This document shows positions 27,181 through 36,142 of a stretch of DNA of 64,000 bases, piece after piece. The notes beneath the pieces were generated by a model. It made no database searches and had not been told where the DNA came from. It was given only the letters and a program-made list of their open reading frames with translations. Every line of letters starts with the position of its first letter. Position 1 is the stretch's first letter. A program made the translations under genes and the position numbers. Source of the stretch: Blastococcus sp. TF02A-30 (GTDB lineage: Bacteria; Actinomycetota; Actinomycetes; Mycobacteriales; Geodermatophilaceae); NCBI RefSeq assembly GCF_003319185.1, contig NZ_QOHJ01000004.1, positions 186,001-250,000 of the forward strand. The letters run 5' to 3'.

Positions 27181-27801
27181 GTGCCGGTCCGACGGCGCCG
27201 GGCCGACGCCGTCACCGCCGTGCTGGCGGCCGGCGGCGCCGCGCTGTGCGCCTGGGCCGTGGCGGACGGCACGGTCGGCGACGTGGAGCGCCAGGTCTTC
27301 CGGCTGGTCAACGAGCGCTCCGACGGCTGGCGCGGGCCGCTGTGGGTCTTCCAGCTGCTGGGCGTGCTCGGCATGCCGCTGCTCGTGGCCGCGGGTGCGC
27401 TGCTCGCCCGCCGGGTGCGGCTGGCCGCGGCCCTGGTGCTGCTCGTGCCGATCAAGCTCGTCGTGGAGCGCGCGGTGCTCAAGGAGCTGGTGCACCGGGA
27501 GCGCCCGGGGACCACGATCGCCGACGCGATCCTGCGCGACGTGCCCTCGGCGGGCGCCTCGTTCCCGTCGGGGCACGCCGTGATCACCGCCGGCATCGTC
27601 GTGCTGCTCCTCCCCCACCTCCCGCGGCGGTGGGGGGTGCTCGTCGTCGCGCTGGCGGTCCTGAACGGCGTGGCCCGCGTCTACCTCGGTGCGCACGCGC
27701 CGCTGGACGTCCTCGGTGGCGCCGCGGCCGGCGCGGCGGTCGGGGCGGTGCTGAACCTGGTCGTGGGCGTGCCGGCCCGCCGCCCCGGCTCCGCGTCGTA
27801 G
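27181..27801 (+). CDS. PAP2-family membrane phosphatase
   Basis: The 206-residue, five-to-six-span protein has all three PAP2 motifs: KELVHRERPG, SFPSGHA and RVYLGAHAPLDVLGG. PAP2 enzymes remove phosphate from lipid phosphates such as undecaprenyl diphosphate or phosphatidic acid at the membrane surface. The GTG start follows the flippase-like gene by a single base, so the three plus-strand genes form a tight operon. The N-terminal hydrophobic half (GDVERQVFRLVNERSDGWRG) is closely similar to module 1 of the upstream fusion (ERDVFQLVND), which suggests internal duplication of the PAP2 gene. Confidence 0.88.
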   Translation: MPVRRRRADAVTAVLAAGGAALCAWAVADGTVGDVERQVFRLVNERSDGWRGPLWVFQLLGVLGMPLLVAAGALLARRVRLAAALVLLVPIKLVVERAVLKELVHRERPGTTIADAILRDVPSAGASFPSGHAVITAGIVVLLLPHLPRRWGVLVVALAVLNGVARVYLGAHAPLDVLGGAAAGAAVGAVLNLVVGVPARRPGSAS

Positions 27802-27879
27802 GTCCCGCGACGAGAGGTCCTCCGCTCCTGGGCGGCCCCCGCCGGCGGCGGTGGCATGACGGGGAGGGATGGAGGGGAC

Positions 27880-28797
27880 ATGGGACGCCGCGCTCGGCTC
27901 GCGATCACGGCCGCCGCGGTCGCCGTCGTGGGCGCGGTGGTCGCCGTGGTGGTCACCGTCGGCGGGGGCGACGACGGGTCCCCGGGCGCCTCCGGCGACG
28001 GGTCGCCCGCGTCGTCCCCGTCCGCCACGTCCACCGCCACGACGCCGACGGAGGGCCCGCCGGGACACACCCCCACGCCGTCCCCCACCACGCCGGCACC
28101 CGGCCCGACGACCACACCGGCCCCCTCGCCCACCGCCCCCGTGCCGGGACCGACGGTGCCCGCAGCGCTGCGCGGGCAGGACGTCACCGCCATCCCGACC
28201 GACCGGCGGGTCGTCGCGCTCACCTTCGACGCCGGCGGCGACAGCTCGGGGCTGGCCCCGATCCTGCGCACCCTGGCCGAGCAGCGGGTGCCCGCCACCT
28301 TCTTCGTCACCGGGCGGTGGGCCGCCGCCGACCCGGCCGGGCTGGCCGCGATCCGTGCCGCCGGCCACCGGATCGGCAACCACTCGGTCAGCCACCCGCA
28401 CTTCCCGGCGCTGTCGGACGCCGCCCTGGCCGAGGAGGTGCGCGGGGTCGAGCGGACGCTGCGCGGCAGCGGGATCGACCCGCGGCCGCTGTTCCGCTTC
28501 CCCTTCGGCGACCGCGACGCCCGCACCATCGGCGCCGTCAACGACCTGGGCTACGTGGCCGTCCGGTGGACCGTGGACACCCTCGGCTGGCAGGGCACCA
28601 GCGGCGGCCGCTCGGTGCAGTCGGTCGTGGACCGCGTGCTCGGGGCGCAGCGCCCCGGCGAGATCGTGCTCATGCACGTCGGCGCCCACCCGGAGGACCG
28701 CAGCACGCTGGACGCCGACGCGCTGCCGGCGGTGATCGCGGGCCTGCGCAGCGCGGGCTACGGCTTCGTGACGCTCGACGCGCTCACGCCGCTCTGA
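27880..28797 (+). CDS. Polysaccharide deacetylase (NodB homology domain), membrane-anchored or secreted
   Basis: The 305-residue protein starts with a basic N-terminus and a hydrophobic helix, followed by a long Ser/Thr/Pro-rich linker and a NodB domain. Motif 1 is TFDAGGD, motif 2 the metal-binding HSVSHPHF, motif 3 RFPFGDRD, and LMHV supplies the late histidine. NodB enzymes remove acetyl groups from peptidoglycan or other surface sugars. The ATG at 27880 is chosen because GGAGGGG lies 2-3 bases before it. A second ATG in frame at 27856 has no good ribosome site. The linker suggests that it acts outside the membrane near the wall. Confidence 0.88.
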   Translation: MGRRARLAITAAAVAVVGAVVAVVVTVGGGDDGSPGASGDGSPASSPSATSTATTPTEGPPGHTPTPSPTTPAPGPTTTPAPSPTAPVPGPTVPAALRGQDVTAIPTDRRVVALTFDAGGDSSGLAPILRTLAEQRVPATFFVTGRWAAADPAGLAAIRAAGHRIGNHSVSHPHFPALSDAALAEEVRGVERTLRGSGIDPRPLFRFPFGDRDARTIGAVNDLGYVAVRWTVDTLGWQGTSGGRSVQSVVDRVLGAQRPGEIVLMHVGAHPEDRSTLDADALPAVIAGLRSAGYGFVTLDALTPL

Positions 28798-28805
28798 GAC
28801 CGGCA

Positions 28806-28842
28806 GGGCCGAAGGTCGCCCCGCGCGGGGACCACCCGTCCC
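28806..28842. promoter_or_regulatory. DosR-like box pair
   Basis: GGGCC GAAG GTCGC at 28806-28819 and GGGAC CACCC GTCCC at 28828-28842, the second with a 5-base spacer. Starts are 22 bp apart. The pair lies 104 bp upstream of the 2TM gene and its coupled P-type ATPase. Confidence 0.5.
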
Positions 28843-28945
28843 GCACCCGGGGACCTCCGCACCCGGCCGCGGTGGTCGGGCAGCACCGAGGCTGGCAGCG
28901 ACCGGCCGCACCGGTCCGCCGCCGCTGCCCGGAAACGAGGACTCC

Positions 28946-29176
28946 ATGCCCGACCAGGGTCTCCTGGCCCCCGCCGACGTCCGGCGCCGGCGCCGGTTCG
29001 CCCTCCACCTGCTCGGCTACGCGCTCGCGAACGTCGTGCTCCTGGTCACCTGGCTGGTCGTCGCCCTGGCCACCGAGCGCTGGTTCCCGTGGCCGCTGGT
29101 GGTCACCGCCGCCTGGGGGCTGGTCCTCGAGCTGCACCGGCGCGCCGCCTACGCGCCCCGCCCCGCCCGGCGGTGA
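28946..29176 (+). CDS. Small two-transmembrane (2TM) domain protein
   Basis: The 76-residue protein has a basic N-terminal part (ADVRRRRRFALHLLGY) followed by two hydrophobic helices and a short loop. This matches the 2TM domain family, often found fused to or beside signalling and transport proteins. The ATG follows ACGAGG. The stop overlaps the start of the next P-type ATPase, so it may be an accessory or regulatory subunit of that pump. This is inference from gene order only. Confidence 0.75.
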   Translation: MPDQGLLAPADVRRRRRFALHLLGYALANVVLLVTWLVVALATERWFPWPLVVTAAWGLVLELHRRAAYAPRPARR

Positions 29177-31788
29177 GCAGCGAGGTGGCCGCGCCGGCCG
29201 TCTCCGCTGCCGGCCTGACCGGCGAGGAGGCCGCCCGCCGCCGGCCGCCCGGGGGCAACCGGCTGCCGGTCGAGGGCCCGCCGTCGCCGGTGCGGCTGCT
29301 GGTGGCCCAGCTGGTGCACTTCTTCGCCCTGCTCCTGTGGGCGGCCGCCGCCCTGGCCTTCGTCGGCGGGATGCCGCAGCTGGCCGTGGCCATCGTGGTG
29401 GTGGTCGTCCTCAACGGGCTGTTCGCGTTCGTGCAGGAGTACCGGGCCGACCGGGCCGCGCAGGCGCTGCGCGACCTGGTGCCGCACCGGGTGACCGTGG
29501 TCCGGGACGGCCGGCGGCAGGAGATCGACGCCGTCGACCTCGTGGTGGGCGACCTGGTCCTCCCCGAGGCGGGCGACCGGGTCGCGGCCGACCTGCGGGT
29601 GCTCGACGCGCACGGCCTGCGGCTCGACGAGGCGATGCTGACCGGCGAGAGCGAGCCGGTGGGCAAGGGCCGGGACGACGCCGTGTACGCGGGCTGCTTC
29701 GTCGTCGAGGGCGAGGCCTCCGCGGTGGTGACCGCGGTCGCCGGCGACACCCGGCTGGCCTCCATCGCCACCCTGACCCGGGGTGTCGAGCGCGCCAAGA
29801 CACCGCTGGCCAAGGAGCTGGACCGGCTGGTGCGCACGATCACGGTGCTCGCGCTGGGCATCGGTGCCGTCTGCTTCGCCGCCGGGGTGGTGCTGGGGCT
29901 CCCCCTGAGCGACGGCTTCCTGTTCGCCGTCGGGGTGACCGTCGCCCTGGTCCCGGAGGGGCTGCTGCCCACGGTCACGCTGTCCCTGGCCCGCGGGGCG
30001 CAGCTGCTGGCCGCGCGCAAGGGCCTCGTGCGCCGGCTGGAGTCGGTCGAGACGCTCGGGTCGACCACGTTCATCTGCACCGACAAGACCGGCACGCTCA
30101 CCCAGAACCGGATGGCCGTCGTCACCGTGTGGACCCCGCAGGGGCGGATCTCCGTGCACGGCACCGGGTACGAGCCGACGGCGGAGCTCGAGGGTCCGGA
30201 GCCGGCGCTGGCCGCCGCCCGCGAGCTCGCCCGCACGGCGGCCCGGTGCTCGACCGGCCGGACCCGGCAGGACGACGACGGGTCCTGGATCGCCCTGGGC
30301 GACCCCATGGAGGCGGCGCTGGACGCCCTCGCGCACCGGCTGGGCGTGCCCGGCACCGTCGAGGGCAGCCCGCCGGGCACCCGGCGGTTCCCGTTCGACC
30401 CGCGGCGGCGCCGGATGTCGGTGTGGGAGCACGACGTCCTCTCCGTCAAGGGCGCGCCGGGCAGCGTGCTGGACCGGTGCACGGATCCGGGTCCCGCCGC
30501 CGAGGAGGCCGACCGGCTGGCCGCCCGGGGGCTGCGCGTCCTCGCCGTCGCCCGGCGCCGGGGACCGCTGCCCGACGGCGCCGACGCCGACACCGCCGAG
30601 CAGGACCTGGAGCTGCTCGGGCTGGTCGGCCTGGAGGACCCGCCGCGCCCGCACGTGGGCGCCGCCCTGGCCTCGTGCCGCACCGCCGGCATCGGCGTCG
30701 CCATGATCACCGGGGACTCGGCCGCCACCGCCGAGGCGATCGCCCGCGAGACCGGGCTGTGGCTGCCCACCAGCCGGGTGCTCCGGGGGGACGAGCTGCC
30801 GGCCGACGAGGCGGCGCTGGGCGAGCTGCTCGCCGACGGCGTGGTCGTCTGCCGCGTGGCGCCCGAGGACAAGCTGCGGATCGCCCGGGCGCTGCAGGCC
30901 CGCGGGCACGTGGTGGCCATGACCGGTGACGGCGTGAACGACGGCCCGGCGCTGCGCGCGGCCGACATCGGCGTGGCCATGGGGGTCGGGGGCACCGACG
31001 TCGCCCGGCAGGCCGCCGACCTGGTGCTCCTCGACGACGACTTCGCCACGATCGTGGCCGCGGTGCGGCAGGGCCGGACGACCTTCGCCAACATCCGCCG
31101 GTTCCTCACCTACCACCTCACCGACAACGTCGCCGAGCTGACGCCGTTCGTCGTCTTCACCGTCACCGGCGGCGGCGTGCCGCTGGCGCTGAGCGTGCTG
31201 CAGGTGCTCAGCCTCGACATCGCGACCGACCTCCTCCCCGCGCTGGCCCTGGGCGCCGAGCCGTCGTCCCCGCGGGTGCTCGACGGCCCGCCGCCGCGGC
31301 GCCGGCTCGTCGACGCCGGGCTGCTGCGCCGCGCGCTGACCGTGCTCGGGCCGGTCGAGGCGACCGTGGCGATGGGTGCCTTCCTCACCGTCCTGCTGGG
31401 CGCCGGCTGGAGCTACGGCGAGCCGGTGCCCGCCGGCACGCTCGCGGGCGCCTCCGGCGCCGCGTTCACCGCGGTGGTGCTCGGCCAGTTCGCCAACGCC
31501 TTCGCCTGCCGCAGCACCAGCCGGCCGGCCTGGCGCCTGGGGTGGCGGAGCAACCCCCTGCTGGTGTGGGCCGTGGCCGTGGAGCTCGTCGTCCTGCTCG
31601 CGCTGCTGCTCGTGCCCCTGCTGGCCGACCTGCTGGGCCAGTCCGCGCCTCCGCTGCCCGGCCTGCTCGTCGCGCTCGCGGCCGTCCCCGCGGTCCTGCT
31701 GGCGGACGCCGCGGCCAAGCGGGTGGCCGTGCGGCGGCGCGCCGGCGGTCAGCGCACGCCGGCCCAGAGCGCGCGCTCCCGGGCGTAG
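29173..31788 (+). CDS. P2-type cation-transporting ATPase
   Basis: The 871-residue pump has an actuator motif MLTGESEPV, TM4 ion-site motif VALVPEGLLPT, phosphorylation motif TDKTGTLTQN with Asp304, and MTGDGVNDGPAL followed by the six-span C-terminal domain. The family covers calcium, sodium and potassium pumps. PEGLL resembles sodium/potassium and mixed-ion pumps more than the PEGLP of calcium pumps, but specificity cannot be fixed. GTG 29173 overlaps the stop of the 2TM gene. The 3' end overlaps the convergent esterase gene by 40 bp. Mycobacterial DosR regulons contain the P2 pump CtpF, so regulation by the box pair at 28806 fits. Confidence 0.88.
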   Translation: MSSEVAAPAVSAAGLTGEEAARRRPPGGNRLPVEGPPSPVRLLVAQLVHFFALLLWAAAALAFVGGMPQLAVAIVVVVVLNGLFAFVQEYRADRAAQALRDLVPHRVTVVRDGRRQEIDAVDLVVGDLVLPEAGDRVAADLRVLDAHGLRLDEAMLTGESEPVGKGRDDAVYAGCFVVEGEASAVVTAVAGDTRLASIATLTRGVERAKTPLAKELDRLVRTITVLALGIGAVCFAAGVVLGLPLSDGFLFAVGVTVALVPEGLLPTVTLSLARGAQLLAARKGLVRRLESVETLGSTTFICTDKTGTLTQNRMAVVTVWTPQGRISVHGTGYEPTAELEGPEPALAAARELARTAARCSTGRTRQDDDGSWIALGDPMEAALDALAHRLGVPGTVEGSPPGTRRFPFDPRRRRMSVWEHDVLSVKGAPGSVLDRCTDPGPAAEEADRLAARGLRVLAVARRRGPLPDGADADTAEQDLELLGLVGLEDPPRPHVGAALASCRTAGIGVAMITGDSAATAEAIARETGLWLPTSRVLRGDELPADEAALGELLADGVVVCRVAPEDKLRIARALQARGHVVAMTGDGVNDGPALRAADIGVAMGVGGTDVARQAADLVLLDDDFATIVAAVRQGRTTFANIRRFLTYHLTDNVAELTPFVVFTVTGGGVPLALSVLQVLSLDIATDLLPALALGAEPSSPRVLDGPPPRRRLVDAGLLRRALTVLGPVEATVAMGAFLTVLLGAGWSYGEPVPAGTLAGASGAAFTAVVLGQFANAFACRSTSRPAWRLGWRSNPLLVWAVAVELVVLLALLLVPLLADLLGQSAPPLPGLLVALAAVPAVLLADAAAKRVAVRRRAGGQRTPAQSARSRA

Positions 31789-33275
31789 GGGTCCTCGAGC
31801 AGGTCGGACGACGGCACGGCCAGCCGGCGCACGGCCCGCCGGTCGGGCCGGTACCGCGGCCAGCCGGGGTCGCCCGAGGTGGCGAAGGCGACCCAGGCGC
31901 CGTGCACCTGGTCGGCCAGCTCCTGCGGCGGGGAGTCACCGAGCGCCCCGCCGAGCATCTGGTCCCGGCCGAGGTCGAGGGTGTCGAACACGAACGGCAT
32001 CTCCAGCCCGTGGCAGGACCCCAGCGCCCCGCCGAAGGCCGGGGAGGGCCAGGCGAACTCGTACATCCAGGTCCCGGCCGCCGCGGTGGCGTGCGCGTCG
32101 GCGAGGCGGACCGCCGGCACCCGGACCCACCAGTCGGTCTGGACGGCGGCGAGCACCTCGCCGGCCGCCCTCGGGTGCCCGTCCCGGTACGCGGCCAGCA
32201 CCCGCTGCGGCGGCAGGCCGTAGGCGGCCGCGCTGCGGAAGCCGTAGGTTTCCACGGGCCCGGTGAGGACCTCGTCGGTCAGCCCGTCCACCAGGCCGCC
32301 GAGCACCGCGAACAGCCGCCACTCGTCGGTGTTGCTGCCCAGGAGCACCGCCACCCCGTCGGCCGAGCCCGCCGCGATGCGGTCGATCGGGGTCCCGGGC
32401 AGCAGGTCCCCGTCCACGACGGGGTGGAAGGGCATCGTGCTCGCCACGACCTCGGTGCCCCAGCGGGCCGGGTCCGGGTCGGACACCACCTCGCCGTCCA
32501 CCCGGGCCTGCGCCTCCAGCAGCCGCGGCACGGGCACCTCGGCCAGGGCCGCGCGCGTCGGCGGGACGCCGAGCACCTCGGCCAGCCGCGCCCCGATGCG
32601 GGCGGCGTCGTCGGCCGGCACCACGTGGTGGGCCGCTCCACTCTCCAGCACCGCGCCTCGGAACAGCCCCTGGGCCCGCGGCACCGCCAGCAGGGTGCCC
32701 AGGCACATGGCGCCGGCGGACTCCCCCATCACCGTGACGGCGCCGGGATCCCCACCGAAGGCGGCGATCTCCTCCTGCACCCAGTGCAGCGCGGCCAGCA
32801 GGTCCCGCAGCCCGAGGTTGGCCCCGTCGTCGTCCTCGCCCAGGTAGAGGAACCCGTCGGCCCCCGTGCGCCAGTTGACCGTCACGCAGACGACGCCGTC
32901 GCGGGCGAACCGGCTGCCGTCGTAGCTGCCGCCCGAGCAGTAGTGGAACGACCCGCCCGGCACCCACACGACCACGGGCAGCCCGGTGGCTCCCGGATCC
33001 GGCGTCCAGACGTTGAGGTTGAGGCAGTCGTCGCCCGGGGCCGCCGGGTCGAACAGCAGGCCCCACGGGTCCGGGTGCGGCATCGCCGGCTGCGGCGGTT
33101 CGGGCCCCAGCACGGTCGCGTCCCGGACGCCGTCCCACGGCACGACCGGTCGCGGTGGCCGCAGCCGGCCGGCGCCCACCGGGGCCGCCGCGTACGGCAG
33201 CCCGAGGAAGGAGTGCACGCCGTCCCGGACCGCGCCCCGGACCGCTCCGGCGCGCGTGCGCACGATCGATTCCAC
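31749..33275 (-). CDS. Carboxylesterase type B
   Basis: The 508-residue alpha/beta hydrolase belongs to the carboxylesterase B family. It starts with TRAGAVRGAVRDGVHSFLGLPYA. The family disulfide and oxyanion region follow (DDCLNLNVWTP, WVPGGSFHYCSG) with the nucleophile elbow GESAGA, Ser186. The acid and histidine are expected near SNTDEWR and in the late GSCHGLEMPFVF segment. It hydrolyses esters or similar bonds in the cytosol, because no signal peptide is present. GTG 33275 is preceded by GGGAGG five bases upstream. The last 40 bp overlap the end of the convergent ATPase gene. Confidence 0.9.
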   Translation of the reverse strand: MESIVRTRAGAVRGAVRDGVHSFLGLPYAAAPVGAGRLRPPRPVVPWDGVRDATVLGPEPPQPAMPHPDPWGLLFDPAAPGDDCLNLNVWTPDPGATGLPVVVWVPGGSFHYCSGGSYDGSRFARDGVVCVTVNWRTGADGFLYLGEDDDGANLGLRDLLAALHWVQEEIAAFGGDPGAVTVMGESAGAMCLGTLLAVPRAQGLFRGAVLESGAAHHVVPADDAARIGARLAEVLGVPPTRAALAEVPVPRLLEAQARVDGEVVSDPDPARWGTEVVASTMPFHPVVDGDLLPGTPIDRIAAGSADGVAVLLGSNTDEWRLFAVLGGLVDGLTDEVLTGPVETYGFRSAAAYGLPPQRVLAAYRDGHPRAAGEVLAAVQTDWWVRVPAVRLADAHATAAAGTWMYEFAWPSPAFGGALGSCHGLEMPFVFDTLDLGRDQMLGGALGDSPPQELADQVHGAWVAFATSGDPGWPRYRPDRRAVRRLAVPSSDLLEDPYARERALWAGVR

Positions 33276-33304
33276 GGTGACCTCCCTCGGTCGTGCGGCC
33301 CCGT

Positions 33305-34846
33305 TCAGCCCTGCGGGCCGCCGGACGTGCTCAGCACCGGCGCGGGCGGGGGCGCCGTCGGGCCGGCGGGCGGCGGCGTCTGCCCGCTGCGCCGCGCCGC
33401 GACGAGGACGAGGACCAGCCCGGCGGCCAGGAGCACGCCGCCGATGCCGAACAGCGCCGCGGCCAGCCCCGGCAGCGCCGGGACGGTGGCGCCCACCCGC
33501 ACGTCGGCCGCGAGGTCCGCGGCGCCGTCGGCGCGCATCAGCACGACGGTCCAGTCGCCGTCGGCGGGCCGCCACTCGAGGGACAGCTCGCCGCGCCCCG
33601 TCGCGCTCTCCACCCAGATGTCCTGGTCGCCGGGCGGTGCGGCCGGCGCCCCGCCGTCGACCTCGCGCACCGCGTCCGGACCCAGCCAGCGGTTCCCCCG
33701 GCCCTCCCAGCGCGGCCCGAGGTCGCGGACGACGTCGTGCCGCACGTCGGCGAGGTAGCGATCGGCGTCGGCGGTCCGGGCGATGCCGACGAACAGCTCC
33801 TCGTCGGCGGAGGACGGGTCCACCTCGATGCGAGCCGTGCCGAGGAAGTCGTCGAGCACCCAGTCCGAGCCGCGCACGTCCAGCTCGATGCTGTCGCTGG
33901 TGATCGCGTACCCGTCGGTGCTGACCGACGCCCACGGGGTGACCAGGAAGTCGCCGTCCCGCTGGGTGCGGTCGGCCCACAGCAGCGTCGCGCCGCCGAT
34001 GCCGAAGCCGGTGGCCGCCGTGAGCAGCACCGCGCCGATCACGACCGCGACGACGCGGCCGGCGCTCCACGTGCTCCCGGGGTGGTACGGGTGCCCGCCG
34101 GCACCCGCCGGCGGCGTGGGAGCAGCGGCGGTCGCTCCGCCGCCGGACGGCGCGGGCGGCGGCGGGACCGCCGGCGTCCCCGGGTCGGTGCCGCCCATGT
34201 CGAGGCGGAACGGCGGGTAGCGGTCGGTCATGAGGGCCGCGTAGGCGGCCACCCGCAGGGCCCAGCGGTTCAGCCCGATGACGAAGTCGTACAGGGACGG
34301 CGGGTACCGCCCGGTGAACAGCAGCGCGATCCCGGCGATGAGCACCAGCAGGGTGAGCAGCCCGCCGGCGGCCCACCCGTCGTCGCCCCCGCGGCCGCCG
34401 GCGCCCAGCCAGAGGCCGCCCCCGACCAGCACGGCGAGGATCAGGTAGTGCGGGATGGCCAGCAGCCACCACTTGACCAGCACCAGCCCGCGGGACAGGT
34501 GCTCGGGGTAGGGCACCTCGAGGTGGGCCGGGTAGGCGGGGTCGTCGGTGAGCCGGAACGGCGGGTAGCGGTCGGTGCCCAGCGCGCCGTAGCCGTAGTG
34601 CTGCACCCGCCACGTCCAGCGGAGCACGCCGACGGCGTAGTCGAACAGCGGCCGCGGGTACCGGCCGGTTACGAGGATCGCGACGAAGGCGATCACCGAG
34701 ACGACGACGAAGCCGATCCACAGGAAGGCCAGCACCACGTAGTGCGGAAGGAGCAGCAGCCACTTCACCAGCCACAGGCCCCGGGAGAGCGCCGGATCCC
34801 GCGCGGCGTCGACGCGCACGGGGTAGGGCTCGCGGTGCTCGGTCAC
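33305..34846 (-). CDS. DUF4389 membrane protein with duplicated domain
   Basis: The 513-residue protein has two DUF4389 units (GRYPRPLFDYAVGVLRWTWR, GRYPPSLYDFVIGLNRW), each with two membrane helices and a DRYPPFRL strand. A Pro/Gly/Ala-rich linker, another membrane helix, a roughly 200-residue extracytoplasmic beta-rich domain and a final membrane helix follow. DUF4389 has no known function. GTG 34846 is preceded by GGGGAGGA and starts the family opening (EPYPVRVD). The gene is divergent from an Acg-type nitroreductase with a DosR-type box between them. It may be co-transcribed with the esterase downstream (29-bp gap). Confidence 0.8.
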   Translation of the reverse strand: MTEHREPYPVRVDAARDPALSRGLWLVKWLLLLPHYVVLAFLWIGFVVVSVIAFVAILVTGRYPRPLFDYAVGVLRWTWRVQHYGYGALGTDRYPPFRLTDDPAYPAHLEVPYPEHLSRGLVLVKWWLLAIPHYLILAVLVGGGLWLGAGGRGGDDGWAAGGLLTLLVLIAGIALLFTGRYPPSLYDFVIGLNRWALRVAAYAALMTDRYPPFRLDMGGTDPGTPAVPPPPAPSGGGATAAAPTPPAGAGGHPYHPGSTWSAGRVVAVVIGAVLLTAATGFGIGGATLLWADRTQRDGDFLVTPWASVSTDGYAITSDSIELDVRGSDWVLDDFLGTARIEVDPSSADEELFVGIARTADADRYLADVRHDVVRDLGPRWEGRGNRWLGPDAVREVDGGAPAAPPGDQDIWVESATGRGELSLEWRPADGDWTVVLMRADGAADLAADVRVGATVPALPGLAAALFGIGGVLLAAGLVLVLVAARRSGQTPPPAGPTAPPPAPVLSTSGGPQG

Positions 34847-34965
34847 GGTGGTTCCTCCCCTCGGCGGCCGTCCGGCCACCGCTCCCCCCCGACGCTCGCG
34901 CAGCCGGGCCACCTCCTCCCACCGCCCAAGGTCGTGCGCTCGTCCCGCCGGGGTCCCGGAGGCGG

Positions 34966-34979
34966 GGGACGAAGGTCCG
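34966..34979. promoter_or_regulatory. DosR-type box, divergent
   Basis: GGGAC GAAG GTCCG, with one mismatch in the right half. An isolated GTCCC half site lies 22 bp to its left at 34953. The box is 85 bp before the nitroreductase GTG at 35064 and 120 bp before the DUF4389 gene. Confidence 0.55.
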
Positions 34980-35063
34980 CCGGGATCAGGCCTGGCGGCA
35001 CGGGTGACGCCGGCCGCGGGCCGCCGATGGTGGACGGGCACCCGTCGATCGAGGAGCGCCCCC

Positions 35064-36131
35064 GTGTCCGTCCCCCCGCCCCGCCCGGCCCCCGGTGCCG
35101 CCCTCACCGCGGCCCTGGAGGCGGCCGCCGACCGGGCCGTGCTCGCCCCGTCGGTGCACAACACCCAGCCCTGGCGGCTGGTGCTGCACGGCGACCGGCT
35201 GGAGCTCCACGCCGACCGCAGCCGCCAGCTGACGGTCCTGGACCCGCGGGGCCGGGCACTGGCCCAGAGCGTCGGTGCGGCGCTGCTCAACGCGCGGGCG
35301 GCGGTCGCCGCGGCCGGGTTCGCCGCGGCGGTGGACCGGCTGCCCGACCGGGACGACCCCGATCTGCTGGCCGTCCTGCGGCCCGGACCGGGGCCGGCCG
35401 ACGCTTCCCTCGCCCGGCTGGACGCCGCCGTCCCGCTGCGGCACACCAACCGGCGCCGTTTCGGCGAGGAGCGGGTCCCCGACGAGCTGCTGCGGGTGCT
35501 GGTCGAGGCGGCCGACGCCGAGGACACCCTCCTCGTGCCCGTCGACCGCCCGGACCACCTCGACCTGCTCGGCCGGCTGCAGCGCACGGCCGACGGGATC
35601 CAGAACGCCGATCCGGCCTACCGCGCGGAGCTGCGCCGCTGGACCACCCGCTCGGCCGACCAGGGCGACGGCGTCCCGCCCGAGGCGGTGGCCCACGTCG
35701 ACGGGCGCCAGCACGACGCGCTGCCGCTGCGCGACTTCGACACCACCGGATCGGGCGGCCTCCCCGCCCGGACCGGGTCGGGGACGGCGCAGACGGTGGT
35801 GCTGCTCGCCGGCCGCACCGACGACCTCCTCGCCTGGCTGCGCGCCGGCGAGGCGCTCGAGCGGGTGCTGCTGGAGCTCACCACCCGCGGCTGGGTGGCC
35901 GCCCCGATGACGCAGGCGGTGGAGGTCCCGCTCACCCGCACCCAGCTGCGGTCGGCCCTCGTGTGGCACGGGCACCCGCTGAACCTGCTCCGGGTCGGCC
36001 GCGCCGCCCCCACGCCCACGACACCGCGCCGCCGGCGCGACGACGCGGTCCGCGGCAGCGGCCGGCCCCCGGCTCCGCTGCGGCACCCGCCCGTGCCCGG
36101 CGCCACCGGGTGGGTCCCGCCGGTGCGCTGA
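35064..36131 (+). CDS. Acg-type nitroreductase family protein
   Basis: The 355-residue protein has the Acg family signature: APSVHNTQPWR near the start, DPRGRALAQSVGAALLN, then RHTNRRRFGE and a late GWVAAPMTQAVEVP segment. The mycobacterial relatives Acg (Rv2032), Rv3127 and Rv3131 are DosR-regulated nitroreductase-like proteins that bind flavin but are poorly reactive to nitro compounds. The GTG at 35064 is chosen because GGAG lies 8 bases upstream and the family region starts soon after. A DosR-type box lies in the divergent promoter. A redox-stress role is likely; its actual ligand is unknown. Confidence 0.85.
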   Translation: MSVPPPRPAPGAALTAALEAAADRAVLAPSVHNTQPWRLVLHGDRLELHADRSRQLTVLDPRGRALAQSVGAALLNARAAVAAAGFAAAVDRLPDRDDPDLLAVLRPGPGPADASLARLDAAVPLRHTNRRRFGEERVPDELLRVLVEAADAEDTLLVPVDRPDHLDLLGRLQRTADGIQNADPAYRAELRRWTTRSADQGDGVPPEAVAHVDGRQHDALPLRDFDTTGSGGLPARTGSGTAQTVVLLAGRTDDLLAWLRAGEALERVLLELTTRGWVAAPMTQAVEVPLTRTQLRSALVWHGHPLNLLRVGRAAPTPTTPRRRRDDAVRGSGRPPAPLRHPPVPGATGWVPPVR

Positions 36132-36142
36132 GCCGCCGGCCC

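Noticed and set aside
27802-27822. GTCCC and GTCCT before the deacetylase gene as a box
   Set aside because: Two right halves without matching left halves.
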